64,000 nucleotides of DNA from Candidatus Woesearchaeota archaeon (GCA_016932315.1 JAFGDD010000002.1:62001-126000), one strand, 5' to 3'; shown: positions 40,996 to 49,356, counted from the first letter of the stretch. Notes: generated from the sequence alone by a model not told the origin. Numbers and translations: made by a program.

Positions 40996-41736
40996 TTATT
41001 CGGATATTAGGCTTAATGGAAGTTTTCTTCCAAATTTCTTTTGAAATTCTTCTTCCATGCTTTCCTTTTGCTCTTCAAATGCAAGGGCTTTTACGCAACC
41101 CCTTACATATGTTCCTTTGATGATGCGTCCTTTTTTTTCTTCCTCTTCAAAGAAGTAATTGTTTATTATTAGCAAGTCATTGCTTCTCCAATAGTTTACA
41201 ATCTGTTTTGCCAGCGCACTGTTCTCTTCTGCTAATGGACCTCCTCTTATGCTTGCTTTTGCATAGAAGCTGCGGAAATCGCTGCCATCCACGCTCCATC
41301 TGAGAATTATGTTGACATCAGATAATCTTGCATCGCCTGTTTTTTGCATGACATGTAATTTTTTTATCTCAGAGTATTGGTAAGTTAGGGTTTGGCAAGA
41401 TGCTTGTTGTCCTGTTTCGAATCGAATATCATAGCCTTCTTCTTTGAATGAAAAGTTTGAGTGTAAAATATTATATTCTGATTGTATGATGAAATCCAGT
41501 TTGTTCTGCTTTGCTGTCAGCTCCTGTAGCGTTCCCAAGTTAATATTTTTTTCTTTTAGTTGTGAGCTCACAAAGAAGGGGGTTAGGTGTTTGACAAATG
41601 TGGCTAGAAGTCTTGATTCATCCGGGCTTGCTGCTCCTATGCATACTAGTGGCTCTTCGAAAAGTTTTTTTTCTAGCTCTCTCTTACTCTTGTAGGCCAA
41701 TGCTTCAATTATTCTCTCTGTTACACCTACATTCAT
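40996..41736 (-). CDS. Protein of unknown function (246 aa)
   Basis: No domain is recognised. The protein is soluble mixed alpha/beta: MNVGVTERIIEALAYKSKRELEKKLFEEPLVCIGAASPDESRLLATFVKHL at the start, strands in the middle (YDIRFETGQQASCQTLTYQY, DVNIILRWSVDG), and a charged C-terminal helix (EQKESMEEEFQKKFGRKLPL). A minus-strand TATA-like TTATTTAAATC is about 25 bp before the start. It is convergent with pth2 and divergent from lysS. Confidence 0.65.
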   Translation of the reverse strand: MNVGVTERIIEALAYKSKRELEKKLFEEPLVCIGAASPDESRLLATFVKHLTPFFVSSQLKEKNINLGTLQELTAKQNKLDFIIQSEYNILHSNFSFKEEGYDIRFETGQQASCQTLTYQYSEIKKLHVMQKTGDARLSDVNIILRWSVDGSDFRSFYAKASIRGGPLAEENSALAKQIVNYWRSNDLLIINNYFFEEEEKKGRIIKGTYVRGCVKALAFEEQKESMEEEFQKKFGRKLPLSLISE

Positions 41737-41837
41737 AGATGTAGTTACTGTTGAGTGATTTAAATAATTTGCGTTATTCTAATGACTTAAGGATTCTGCC
41801 TTAATTCAGAATCAGCGTGGAAATATTAGATATTTTG

Positions 41838-41992
41838 GAGTTTGTCGCATTATTCGCTCCGTGCACAGCCGCCTGCTCTCAGCGCTGATTTTCCGCTCTT
41901 AATATTTGAAGAAAATTAGTTCCTTATGGCCTGCCTTTGCAGGCATTGCGCCGCGCTGCTCGCCTAAATGGCGGCTTTTATGCGACAAACTC
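41838..41992. mobile_element. MITE-like element with 13-bp inverted repeats and 9-bp direct repeats
   Basis: The ends GAGTTTGTCGCAT (41838-41850) and ATGCGACAAACTC (41980-41992) are a perfect inverted repeat. GATATTTTG stands directly outside on both sides (41829-41837 and 41993-42001), a perfect 9-bp direct repeat of the kind left by transposition. The inside has no ORF; TTTGAAGAAAATT and ...GTTCC near 41900 resemble the A2 elements at 21386 and 37635. It is inserted between divergent genes, just before lysS, and must have been moved by a transposase encoded elsewhere. Confidence 0.8.
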
Positions 41993-42039
41993 GATATTTT
42001 GATAAACTTTAAAAACATGCCGACGTTATTCAGGAGAAT

Positions 42040-43524
42040 ATGGATACAGAAACCAGAATATTGAATGAAAGGAAGCAAAAAGTAGATGATTTAAGGAAGG
42101 CAGGCATTAATCCTTATGCTTACAGGTTTGAGAAGACTGCTCTTGCCAGCGAGATAAAAAAGGTTTATGCAGGGCTAAGGCCAGAAGAGCATGATACTAT
42201 GCGCAACAAGGTGCGAGTGGCTGGCAGGCTTGTGGCTATTAGGATGATGGGCAAGGCTGCTTTCTGCCAGTTAGCAGATGATTCTGGCGAGATTCAGCTT
42301 TATTTCAGGCATGATGATGTTGGCAAGGAATCTTATGACTTGTTCAGGAAGCTTGATATCGGCGACATTATCGGAGTTGAAGGAAGCGTTTTCAAGACCA
42401 AGACAGGCGAGATTACAATTCATGTCAAGAGTTTTGAGCTTCTCACAAAATCAGTCAGGCCTCTGCCAGAGAAGTATCATGGATTAAAGGATTCTGAGCT
42501 TAGGTACAGGCAGCGCTACGTTGACTTGATTGTTAATCCTAATGTTAAGAACACTTTTTTGGTGCGCTCAAAGATAATCCAGGCAATAAGAGAGTTCCTT
42601 ACTAACCAAGGATTTGTTGAAGTTCAGACTCCTGTGTTGCAGCCTGTTTATGGAGGAGCAAGCGCAAAGCCTTTTGTAACTCATCATAATGCTCTTAATA
42701 TGCCGCTCTACATGAGAATATCTGATGAGCTCTACCTGAAGAGATTGATTGTCGGCGGATTTGAGAAAGTTTTTGAGTTCTGCACTGATTTTAGGAATGA
42801 AGGCATTGACACCAGGCATAATCCTGAGTTTACTCAGATGGAGACCATGGCTGCTTATGATGATTATACTGACAGCATGAAGCGGACAGAGGAGATGCTT
42901 GAGTACGTGGCCAGGAAGGTTCACGGGACAACAGAGATAGAGTTTGACGGAAAAAAGATAAGCATGAAAGCTCCTTTCAAGAGGCTTACCATGATTAATG
43001 CTGTCAAGGAAGCGACTGGCGTTGACTTTTCAAAAATAAAAGACATTGACGAGGCAAGAGAAGTGGCAAGAAAGCACAGAGTGGAGATCGATGATGATAT
43101 GAGCATAGGATTCATACTTGCAGAGCTATGCGGCGAGCTTGTCGAGCCAAAGATTGTTCAGCCAACATTCATAATGGATTACCCAAAAGACGTGAGCCCA
43201 TTAGCTAAGGAAATGAAAACCAACCCTGGCTTTACAGAAAGGTTTGAGCTAATAATTGCTGGCATGGAGCTAGGCAACATGTACTCTGAGCTTAATGATC
43301 CTGAGGAGCTGAGGAAGAACTGGCAGGCTCAGGAGAAAAGATTAAGCACAGGAGATGATACTGCGCAGAGGACTGATGAGGATTTCATAAAAGCAATGGA
43401 GTACGGCATGCCTCCGACTAGCGGGATAGGAATAGGAGTTGATAGATTGGCCATGCTATTAACGAATAATACTTCCATAAGGGAGGTTATATTCTTCCCT
43501 ACCATGAGGCCTGAGACCAAATGA
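42040..43524 (+). CDS. lysS: Lysyl-tRNA synthetase, class II
   Basis: The 494 residues have the N-terminal OB-fold (about 60-150: VRVAGRLVAIRMMGKAAFCQLADDSGEIQLYF) and the class II core. Motif 1 region: FLTNQGFVEVQTPVLQPVYGGASAKPF; motif 2: FEFCTDFRNEGIDTRHNPEFTQME; motif 3: GIGIGVDRLAMLLTN. Length and order are those of bacterial/eukaryotic-type LysRS. Many archaea use the unrelated class I enzyme, so this is a lineage marker. A TATA-like AACTTTAAAAAC lies about 30 bp before the ATG. It overlaps the next gene by four bases. Confidence 0.97.
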   Translation: MDTETRILNERKQKVDDLRKAGINPYAYRFEKTALASEIKKVYAGLRPEEHDTMRNKVRVAGRLVAIRMMGKAAFCQLADDSGEIQLYFRHDDVGKESYDLFRKLDIGDIIGVEGSVFKTKTGEITIHVKSFELLTKSVRPLPEKYHGLKDSELRYRQRYVDLIVNPNVKNTFLVRSKIIQAIREFLTNQGFVEVQTPVLQPVYGGASAKPFVTHHNALNMPLYMRISDELYLKRLIVGGFEKVFEFCTDFRNEGIDTRHNPEFTQMETMAAYDDYTDSMKRTEEMLEYVARKVHGTTEIEFDGKKISMKAPFKRLTMINAVKEATGVDFSKIKDIDEAREVARKHRVEIDDDMSIGFILAELCGELVEPKIVQPTFIMDYPKDVSPLAKEMKTNPGFTERFELIIAGMELGNMYSELNDPEELRKNWQAQEKRLSTGDDTAQRTDEDFIKAMEYGMPPTSGIGIGVDRLAMLLTNNTSIREVIFFPTMRPETK

Positions 43525-43934
43525 GTAATGATTCACAGAACCATTCTGACAACCATGAGGATATAAAATCCAAGACTATAGTCGGGTTAACAGAAAAGGT
43601 TGTGATTAAAGGCAATAATTCCAAGAGCAAGGAATTAATAGCAAGGGTTGACAGCGGAGCTACTAAGAGCAGCATTGACATCACGCTTGCGTCAGAGCTC
43701 GAACTAGGACCTGTTATTGATTCAAAGCTGATAAGGAGTGCTCACGGAACCAAGCTAAGGCCAGTAGTTGAGGTTAATGTTGTTATTAAGGGCAAGAGAT
43801 TTCAGGCAAGATTCACAATTGCAGACAGGAACCACATGAGATATCCTGTGCTGATCGGCCAGAACATTTTAAAGCAAGGCTTCCTTATCGACCCTACCAG
43901 AAGGGCAGACAAGCCAATGCCATTGAAGAAGTAA
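43521..43934 (+). CDS. Retropepsin-like protein, RimB/DUF785 type
   Basis: The start overlaps the lysS stop (ATGA). After a polar N-terminus the protein has the family pattern TIVGLTEKVVIKG, the catalytic-type VDSGATKSSID (Asp44-Ser-Gly-Ala), SAHGTKLRPVVEVNVVIKGKRFQARFTIADR and the late YPVLIGQNILKQGFLIDP. This is the single-domain aspartic-protease fold often called 'ATP-dependent zinc protease', whose members sit next to rimK and act on glutamate tails. A rimK-like gene follows, with a structured element in between, which supports that pairing. Confidence 0.87.
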   Translation: MSNDSQNHSDNHEDIKSKTIVGLTEKVVIKGNNSKSKELIARVDSGATKSSIDITLASELELGPVIDSKLIRSAHGTKLRPVVEVNVVIKGKRFQARFTIADRNHMRYPVLIGQNILKQGFLIDPTRRADKPMPLKK

Positions 43935-43937
43935 AAA

Positions 43938-44131
43938 TTCATTTTCAAAAGCAAGGTTCGCACCAATTTTGCGGAGGCACATTCAAAATAAATAATCGGG
44001 CGGAGTAGGGGGTTGTCCCAATCAAAAGCTTTGCTTTTGGTGTTCCAAAACGGAGTTTTGCAACTTACGGGGTGCACGGAGCCTTCGATTAAAGAAGCGC
44101 GCCGGAGCCAGGTGCGAACTGAAAATAAAAT
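43938..44131. repeat. Intergenic inverted-repeat element 11 (core-positive, expanded)
   Basis: The ends are TTCATTTTCA...GTTCGCACC and GGTGCGAACTGAAAATAAAA; the left side has 8 extra bases between the two halves. The core is split: GGGGG-TTG-TCCC (44008-44019), then hairpins CAAAAGC-TTT-GCTTTTG (44023-44039) and CAAAAC/GTTTTG (44046-44060), then GGGG at 44069-44072. It sits between the RimB-like and RimK-like genes, directly after the former's stop, and so inside a likely operon. Confidence 0.8.
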
Positions 44132-44141
44132 CGTGATTAAC

Positions 44142-45242
44142 ATGAAACTTAAAGCAGCTATCATAAGCCTGGGAAGCGAGAGCTCAGAATGGACAGGCGA
44201 AGCCATGAAGAAATACTTTGGCGATGTTGATGAGATCGACATAAGGAAGATAGACATTAACATATCAGGAAAGGCTGCTGAGATTCTTTATGACGGCAAA
44301 CCAATAATTGATTATGACTGCGTTTATGTTAAAGGCTCATTCAGGTATGCCCAACTATTGCAGACTTTGACTTCTATTCTTGAAAGAAAATGTTATATGC
44401 CATTATCAGCAGACTCATTCACCATAGCTCACGATAAATTATTGACGCACCTTGAATTGCAGAAGCACAACATTCCAATGCCTAAGACTTATGTGAGCGC
44501 AACCATACCTGCTGCCAAGAAAATTCTTGAGAAGATAAAATATCCTATTATGATGAAGTTCCCTCACGGCACAGGAGGCAAGGGAGTGATGTTCGCGGAT
44601 TCTTATGCAACAGCATCATCATTGCTCGATGCATTATCTGCGCTTAAGCAGCCTTTCATATTGCAAGAGTACGTTGAGACTGGAGGAACAGACATAAGGG
44701 CTATTGTTGCTGGCAACAAAGTAGTTGCAAGCATGAGAAGGAAAGCCAGCTCAATGGAGGCAAGAGCTAACTTTCACTCTGGAGGCACAGGAGAGCCTGT
44801 TGAGCTTGACGGAGTTACAAAGAAGCTTGCAGTCGATGTTGCCAAAGCCATAAGGGCTGACATATGCGCAGTAGACATACTTGAAAGTGCAAGAGGACCG
44901 CTAGTGATAGAAGCCAACATCAGTCCTGGGCTTCAGCTTGTTTCAGTCACGACCAACATTAATGTTGCTGATGTTATTGCAAAATTCCTTTACGAGAAGA
45001 CTATTGAAATGAAATCACAGAAGCATGATGTTGAAGCTATCAAGATGATGAAGGATATTGAGCAGAAGATGAATGGCAGCTCAAAGAAGCAGATAATAAC
45101 CAACCTTAACCTTAGGGGTAATAGCATATTATTGCCAGAGATAATCACCAGAGCCTCGCAGTACGAAGCAGAGGATGATTATGAGATCACAGCAGAGCCA
45201 GGCAGGATAGAGATAAAGAAGCTTAAGATAAACCGGGAATAA
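44142..45242 (+). CDS. RimK-like ATP-grasp ligase with AbrB-like tail
   Basis: The frame is open upstream through the intergenic element, but ATG 44142 gives the proper N-terminus (MKLKAAIISLGSESSEWTGE). The ATP-grasp core is clear: IAHDKLLTHLELQKHNIPMPKTY, YPIMMKFPHGTGGKGVMFAD, FILQEYVETGGTDIRAIVAGNKVVASMRR, ARANFHSGG, and the metal site VIEANISPG. RimK proteins add glutamates to ribosomal protein S6 or other acceptors. The last 50 residues (LNLRGNSILLPEIITRA, EDDYEITAEPGRIEIKKL) look like an AbrB/MazE swapped-hairpin domain, an unusual addition. It overlaps the next gene at TAATG. Confidence 0.87.
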   Translation: MKLKAAIISLGSESSEWTGEAMKKYFGDVDEIDIRKIDINISGKAAEILYDGKPIIDYDCVYVKGSFRYAQLLQTLTSILERKCYMPLSADSFTIAHDKLLTHLELQKHNIPMPKTYVSATIPAAKKILEKIKYPIMMKFPHGTGGKGVMFADSYATASSLLDALSALKQPFILQEYVETGGTDIRAIVAGNKVVASMRRKASSMEARANFHSGGTGEPVELDGVTKKLAVDVAKAIRADICAVDILESARGPLVIEANISPGLQLVSVTTNINVADVIAKFLYEKTIEMKSQKHDVEAIKMMKDIEQKMNGSSKKQIITNLNLRGNSILLPEIITRASQYEAEDDYEITAEPGRIEIKKLKINRE

Positions 45243-45715
45243 TGCTTTCGGTTAGTAGATTTAGGAATATTCAAGGGGTTGTCATGCTAAGGAAATTATC
45301 TTTAGAAAAAATAGCCAATGATGAAAACACAAAGATTCTTGAGGTCGCTACTCCAAACAAGGCATATCCTGAAGAGCTTATCAGCTTTTTTGTCCAGAAT
45401 TTTAAGCAAAGGTCGAATGATCAAAAGATGATTAATGACGTTAGGATAGCTAGTGGCGAGCTAATAGCCAATGCAATTGACTATGGAAACAAGAAAGACT
45501 CCTGGAAAAAATTAAGGCTTTATTGCCTGTGGGTTAGGAGAAAATTCTATTTTGTCATCCAAGACCAAGGAGCAGGGTTTGACATTGACGAGCCTGTGTT
45601 TAAAGGCTTTCCTCCTCCGGAAGGGAGTGCGGGTTTGGCAATTTCTCGGCAGCGCGTTGATTTGCTTTATAATTTCAGGGATTGTGCCTCTTACTGCTGC
45701 AAGAAAACTGATTGA
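45242..45715 (+). CDS. Anti-sigma-factor-type histidine-kinase-like ATPase
   Basis: The start overlaps the stop of the RimK-like gene by one base (TAATG); ATG 45284 after AAGGGG is an alternative that fits the domain better. The GHKL fold is visible: the N box DVRIASGELIANAIDYGNKKD, the G1 box VIQDQGAGFDIDE, and the G2-like GSAGLAISRQRVDLLYNF. This is the RsbW/SpoIIAB-like group of small ATPases, which in bacteria phosphorylate anti-anti-sigma proteins. Archaea lack sigma factors, so the partner must differ. The C-terminus is short (CASYCCKKTD). Confidence 0.8.
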   Translation: MLSVSRFRNIQGVVMLRKLSLEKIANDENTKILEVATPNKAYPEELISFFVQNFKQRSNDQKMINDVRIASGELIANAIDYGNKKDSWKKLRLYCLWVRRKFYFVIQDQGAGFDIDEPVFKGFPPPEGSAGLAISRQRVDLLYNFRDCASYCCKKTD

Positions 45716-45773
45716 TGATAGGAATTTACTAATGATAGAAGAGATAGAAATTCACTATTTGGCTAAAAGAGGT

Positions 45774-46076
45774 TTATAGAATATTATTTATCTTGTCAAT
45801 GTAGCCTGCGACTTCTGCTCCTTTCTTGGTGAGCGCCAGAACTTTTAATCTACCCTGCTTCTTGAACTCTACAAGCCCTGATTTTTCCATTTCCTGCAGT
45901 ATTTTGACGACGTGGCTGTAAGTGCAGTCCACAACTTTTGCAAGGTTGGATGCATAGATGTTATTGTTCTTGTTGAGGAGAGTGACGAGCATCATCGCGG
46001 GTTTTTCCCTGAAGAAGACATTAAATATCTTTTTTTGCTTCATGTATTCAGCCACCCCTCTGATGCTTTTTTTCAT
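45774..46076 (-). CDS. Winged-helix transcription regulator (100 aa)
   Basis: The protein is one winged helix: PAMMLVTLLNKNNNIYASNLAKVVDCTYSHVVKILQEMEKSGLVEFKKQGRLKVLALTKKGAEVAGYI, with the recognition helix in CTYSHVVKILQEME and the wing in KKQGRLKVLALT. This is the ArsR/MarR-like small type common in archaea. It lies convergent to the ATPase gene, and its start region faces the beta-CASP gene divergently; TATA-like sequences for both are between 46090 and 46245. It may regulate either or both. Confidence 0.85.
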   Translation of the reverse strand: MKKSIRGVAEYMKQKKIFNVFFREKPAMMLVTLLNKNNNIYASNLAKVVDCTYSHVVKILQEMEKSGLVEFKKQGRLKVLALTKKGAEVAGYIDKINNIL

Positions 46077-46266
46077 TAATTTTTGAGCTTATAAATATTT
46101 ATCCTTTCTGTTATAACCATTCTGAAGATTATTTCTATTTATATATCTTTCGATTTATATACCGCAGAAGAATAAGAGATTTAATTGTTTTGCAAAATTT
46201 TCGGTTTTCTTCTTATTCAACGCAAATACCAAATATTTAAATAGTTTTCCATTTAAGGAAATATTC

Positions 46267-47544
46267 ATGAAATTAATTTTTCACGGCGCAGCCAGAGAGG
46301 TTGGCAGGAGCTGTATTGAAATCCAGACGCAAGGTGACCGTTATCTTCTTGATGCAGGAATAAAATTCAAGGAAGGAGGTTTTGAGTATCCTGAAAAGGT
46401 TATTAACGTTCCCGACATTGACGGATTAATCATCAGCCACGCTCACCTGGACCATAGCGGAGCTTTGCCGCTCTTCGAGCATTACAATATTATCTGCCCT
46501 GTGTTCTGCACAAGATTAACTTACGAATTAACCAAGATTCTTCTTAAGGATTCTTACAAGATTGAGAGAATCAGGAATTTGCACCCTGCTTATGGCAAGG
46601 TTGACTTGAAAAAGGTTGATAAGAGCATGCGCCTGGTTAAGTATGATACTGAGTATAATCACAGGAAGATGAAGTTCATGCTGAGGAATGCAGGCCATGT
46701 TCCTGGCAGTTCAATGATATTGTTGGAGGCTGAAGGCAAAAAAATATTGTATACTGGGGATATCAAGCTGAAAACTACTGAAGTGGTTAAGGGAGCTTTC
46801 ACAGATTATTCTGATATTGATGTATTAATAATTGAGAGCACTTATGGCAATAGGGATTTGCCTGACAGGCAGGAAACCAGGAAGAGGTTTCTTGACAAGG
46901 TTGAGGAGACTGTGAAGAAAGGAGGCTCTGCTCTTATTCCTGTGTTCAGCCTTGGAAGAGCTCAGGACGTACTGGTGATGTTGCACGAGAAAAAATTCAA
47001 TGTTCCAATATACATGGATGGCATGTGCAAGAAAATAACCAATAAGCTTATTGGCAGCAATGATCCTTATGTTAATAACAAGGAAATACTTGAGGAAATG
47101 TATGATAAGCGCGTTGAAAGAATAGGCAGCGAGCGCCACAGAAAAAGGGCTATGCAAAGGCAAGGCATATTTGTTGTGACCAGCGGCATGCTTCAAGGCG
47201 GGCCAGTGCTAGCTTATCTCAAGTATATGTGGCATGAGTCTAAAAACGCAATCCTGCTAACAGGCTACCAGTGCAAGAGGACTAATGGCAGGCACTTGTT
47301 AGAGGAAGGATTCATTTACATTGATGGCTGGAGGACTGAGGTAAAGTGCTTTGTTGACAAGTTTGACTTCTCAGGCCACGCAGACAAGAATGATTTGATG
47401 GAGATAATAAGGAGGGTCAATCCCAAAAAAATTATTTTCCAGCATGGAGATGAAGAAGCAGTAGATGAGATGAAGAAATGGGCAGAGCAGCAAGGCAAAT
47501 GGATTGTTTATGCTCCTGCTATTGGCGATGAGATTGAGATTTAA
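46267..47544 (+). CDS. Beta-CASP metallo-beta-lactamase ribonuclease
   Basis: The 425 residues have the metallo-beta-lactamase motif HAHLDHSG (His58, His60, Asp62, His63), GHVPGSSMILLE (His), the Asp in LYTGDIKL and the beta-CASP part: IPVFSLGRAQDVL, FVVTSGMLQGGPV and the last motifs DFSGHADKNDL and IIFQHGDEEAV. It lacks N-terminal KH domains, so it is like archaeal aCPSF2 or short RNase J/CPSF relatives that trim or cut RNA. A TATA-like AAATATTTAAATAG at 46231-46244 puts the start about 25 bp later, at a leaderless ATG. The exact subfamily is uncertain. Confidence 0.92.
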   Translation: MKLIFHGAAREVGRSCIEIQTQGDRYLLDAGIKFKEGGFEYPEKVINVPDIDGLIISHAHLDHSGALPLFEHYNIICPVFCTRLTYELTKILLKDSYKIERIRNLHPAYGKVDLKKVDKSMRLVKYDTEYNHRKMKFMLRNAGHVPGSSMILLEAEGKKILYTGDIKLKTTEVVKGAFTDYSDIDVLIIESTYGNRDLPDRQETRKRFLDKVEETVKKGGSALIPVFSLGRAQDVLVMLHEKKFNVPIYMDGMCKKITNKLIGSNDPYVNNKEILEEMYDKRVERIGSERHRKRAMQRQGIFVVTSGMLQGGPVLAYLKYMWHESKNAILLTGYQCKRTNGRHLLEEGFIYIDGWRTEVKCFVDKFDFSGHADKNDLMEIIRRVNPKKIIFQHGDEEAVDEMKKWAEQQGKWIVYAPAIGDEIEI

Positions 47545-47559
47545 GAGGAGAAGATTAAG

Positions 47560-47868
47560 ATGAGCAAGGAAGATAAGGATTCTGAAGTTGAGGAAGGAGA
47601 AGGCGAAGTAATGGCTTTCATGGAAGACTTGGAAGAAGACAGCAAGTCAATGATGCAGGACCTGATGGATATTGATGGCATGTTATTGAACCTGCAGGAA
47701 AGAGTGGAGCTGAAAAACCCTGGCAAGGAAGAAATACTTAAAGACATTGAGTCCATAAGGTTTAGGATTGGTGTTCTTGAAAAGAAGGACAGGATTGAGC
47801 TTAGCGAGGAAGAAGAAGTAGAGACTCTGCTTGACAAGCTCAAGAAATGGGTCGATAGGGTAATGTAG
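47560..47868 (+). CDS. Small acidic helical protein (102 aa)
   Basis: AGAGGAG lies 9 bp before the ATG and 15 bp after the nuclease stop, so the two are co-transcribed. The product is very acidic (SKEDKDSEVEEGEGEVMAFMEDLEEDSKSMMQDL) and helical, with Leu/Ile spacing of a coiled coil. It could be an accessory to the nuclease, but no family is recognised. Confidence 0.65.
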   Translation: MSKEDKDSEVEEGEGEVMAFMEDLEEDSKSMMQDLMDIDGMLLNLQERVELKNPGKEEILKDIESIRFRIGVLEKKDRIELSEEEEVETLLDKLKKWVDRVM

Positions 47869-47922
47869 TTTTTAGGCTAACATATTTTTTTAGCACATTT
47901 AATTAAGATGTTCTAATAGAAA

Positions 47923-48540
47923 TTATCCTGCAGTCAGGAAGCCAACAATGCCTGCGTAGATGTAATCAACTGCTAATGCTGCAAGCAATAAGCCAAGGAC
48001 TTTGGAGATGACTTCTAGGATCTGGTTGCCTACAAATTTGTGGATGAAAAAAGCACCTTTAAGAATTGCGTAAGAGATTATGATAACCACAATGGTTGCA
48101 ATTGCTGGTATGATGTAGCCGTAGTCCTTTGATAATGCAATGGCCGTGGCTAGTGCACCAGGACCTGACAATAATGGCGTACCGATAAGGATAGCAGCAG
48201 ATTTAATGTTGCCGCTCTTCTGGGTGTTGCCAATGTCAATGCCCAAGACAATAGTTGCTCCGAGGGCAAAAAGGATTAACCCGCCTGCAATCTTGAAGCC
48301 GTTAAAGCTGATGCCTAATATTTTTAACAAGAATAAACCTGAGAATATGAAGAGTAACAATAAGCCTCCCGCCACGGTGATGGCAGTCCAAATAGCCTTG
48401 CTCCTCTGCTTAGGAGTAGAGCTCCTTGCAAAGCTTACAAAGAAGGCAGCGCTCACAAAAGGATCAACAACAACTAATAAGACAATGATTGACTTCAACA
48501 ATGCGCTGAACCAGCTGATGTCCATGATATTCACACTCAT
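47923..48540 (-). CDS. MarC-family membrane protein
   Basis: About six membrane helices fill 205 residues. MarC landmarks: VVDPFVSAAFFVSFARSSTPKQRSKAI after helix 1, GGLILFALGATIVLGI in helix 3, GTPLLSGPGALATAIAL in the middle loop, and a C-terminal GLLLAALAVDYIYAGIVGFL. The family was once linked to antibiotic resistance and some members move small neutral amino acids; the substrate is not settled. The ATG at 48528 is an alternative start. The gene is single and convergent with its neighbour. Confidence 0.9.
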   Translation of the reverse strand: MSVNIMDISWFSALLKSIIVLLVVVDPFVSAAFFVSFARSSTPKQRSKAIWTAITVAGGLLLLFIFSGLFLLKILGISFNGFKIAGGLILFALGATIVLGIDIGNTQKSGNIKSAAILIGTPLLSGPGALATAIALSKDYGYIIPAIATIVVIIISYAILKGAFFIHKFVGNQILEVISKVLGLLLAALAVDYIYAGIVGFLTAG

Positions 48541-48603
48541 TATTTACGGGCTAACCACAGGAGAGGTTATTTATTAAGTTTATGGTTTTGAAAATGTAAA
48601 ATA

Positions 48604-48752
48604 CGCGAGCAACAAGTCCACCAATGCCTTAAGGTGCAAACTTCTGCTAAAAAAATATATTGCGCGTCGCTGGGGGTCGCCCCATCCGGGGAGGCAGCGC
48701 CTTCAAAAATCAGAATCAAAAGTTTGCAAGGCATGTGGACGAAGTTGCGAGC
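48604..48752. repeat. Intergenic inverted-repeat element 12 (core-positive, B type, reversed)
   Basis: On the minus strand this copy reads like the other B elements: ATGCCTTGCAAACTT at one end and AAGTTTGCACCTTAAGGCAT at the other, with outer GTCCAC/GTGGAC and GCTCGC ends. The core on the plus strand is GGGGG-TCG-CCCC-ATCC-GGGG (48672-48692). It lies between the divergent marC and a plus-strand gene. A 70-codon frame inside is not a gene. Confidence 0.8.
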
Positions 48753-48798
48753 CAGATGCGAATAAGCAAGAGCAGGCACAGAACTTTTTTAAGGCAAA

Positions 48799-48884
48799 AG
48801 CTTATAAATCATTTTGAGTTCCTTTTGCATTGAGGTGAGTAAATATAGTAATCACCTCAAGATTTCTTGAGGATTAATTGGAGG
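48799..48884 (+). promoter_or_regulatory. Promoter and leader with mutually exclusive hairpins
   Basis: A TATA-like CTTATAAATC at about 48801-48810 predicts transcription from about 48830. There TTGAGGTGA (48830-48838) can pair fully with TCACCTCAA (48852-48860), while CCTCAAG (48855-48861) can pair with CTTGAGG (48866-48872, ATTT loop). The two stems share bases, so only one can form. GGAGG at 48880-48884 serves the gene at 48892. A GTG frame of 11 codons (48835-48870) also ends inside the second stem. Confidence 0.5.
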
Positions 48885-48891
48885 ATTGAAC

Positions 48892-49341
48892 ATGGCAACA
48901 CTAAAACTACCAGAATATTTATTTTACAGAGAGGAGCCAATACAAACAATAAGGCATCGTAGTGAGAAATATCAATTTAAAACTATGCACGTAGGAGCTG
49001 TTAATAATAAATTAGATAATTTAAGAGAAGTTTTAGCATCCTGTTTTGATCCAGTTCCAGGATTCAGAAAAATTAGGTTTCTTAATAGCGGAGAAGTTAT
49101 TTCTGCATATAAGAGGCAGCCATTCCAGCCTCTGAACACAGAATATGAACTAAAAGGGAAAGTAAATGGAGTTGAACACATAGTCTCTTTGGAGTTTATT
49201 GAAATGTCTGCTACAATAGATGGATGTTATATACATCACGCAGCTGTTGGAGTGCATCCTGGAAAACAGGATTATTTGAGCGCTATTATAAAAAAAGAAT
49301 TCAAAAAATATCAAAGAGAATTCAAAAAAACTTTGAAGTAA
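48892..49341 (+). CDS. Protein of unknown function (149 aa)
   Basis: GGAGG lies 7 bp before the ATG. The product begins MATLKLPEYLFYREEPIQT and alternates helices and strands (NKLDNLREVLASCFDPV, VISAYKRQPFQP, NGVEHIVSLEFIEMSATIDGCYIHHAAVGVHPG), ending in a basic helix (KKEFKKYQREFKKTLK). No signal or membrane segment is present. The family is not known. The leader with alternative hairpins suggests regulated expression. Confidence 0.65.
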   Translation: MATLKLPEYLFYREEPIQTIRHRSEKYQFKTMHVGAVNNKLDNLREVLASCFDPVPGFRKIRFLNSGEVISAYKRQPFQPLNTEYELKGKVNGVEHIVSLEFIEMSATIDGCYIHHAAVGVHPGKQDYLSAIIKKEFKKYQREFKKTLK

Positions 49342-49356
49342 TGCCCAAAATTTTTT

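Noticed and set aside
45552-45779. Frameshifted C-terminus of the anti-sigma-type ATPase
   Set aside because: A second frame overlaps the end of the gene, but the first frame already contains all GHKL boxes up to the last strand, and the other frame gives no matching continuation.
48567-48779. 70-codon frame on the minus strand
   Set aside because: It runs through a B-type intergenic element and has similar frames in other copies only where stops happen to be absent.
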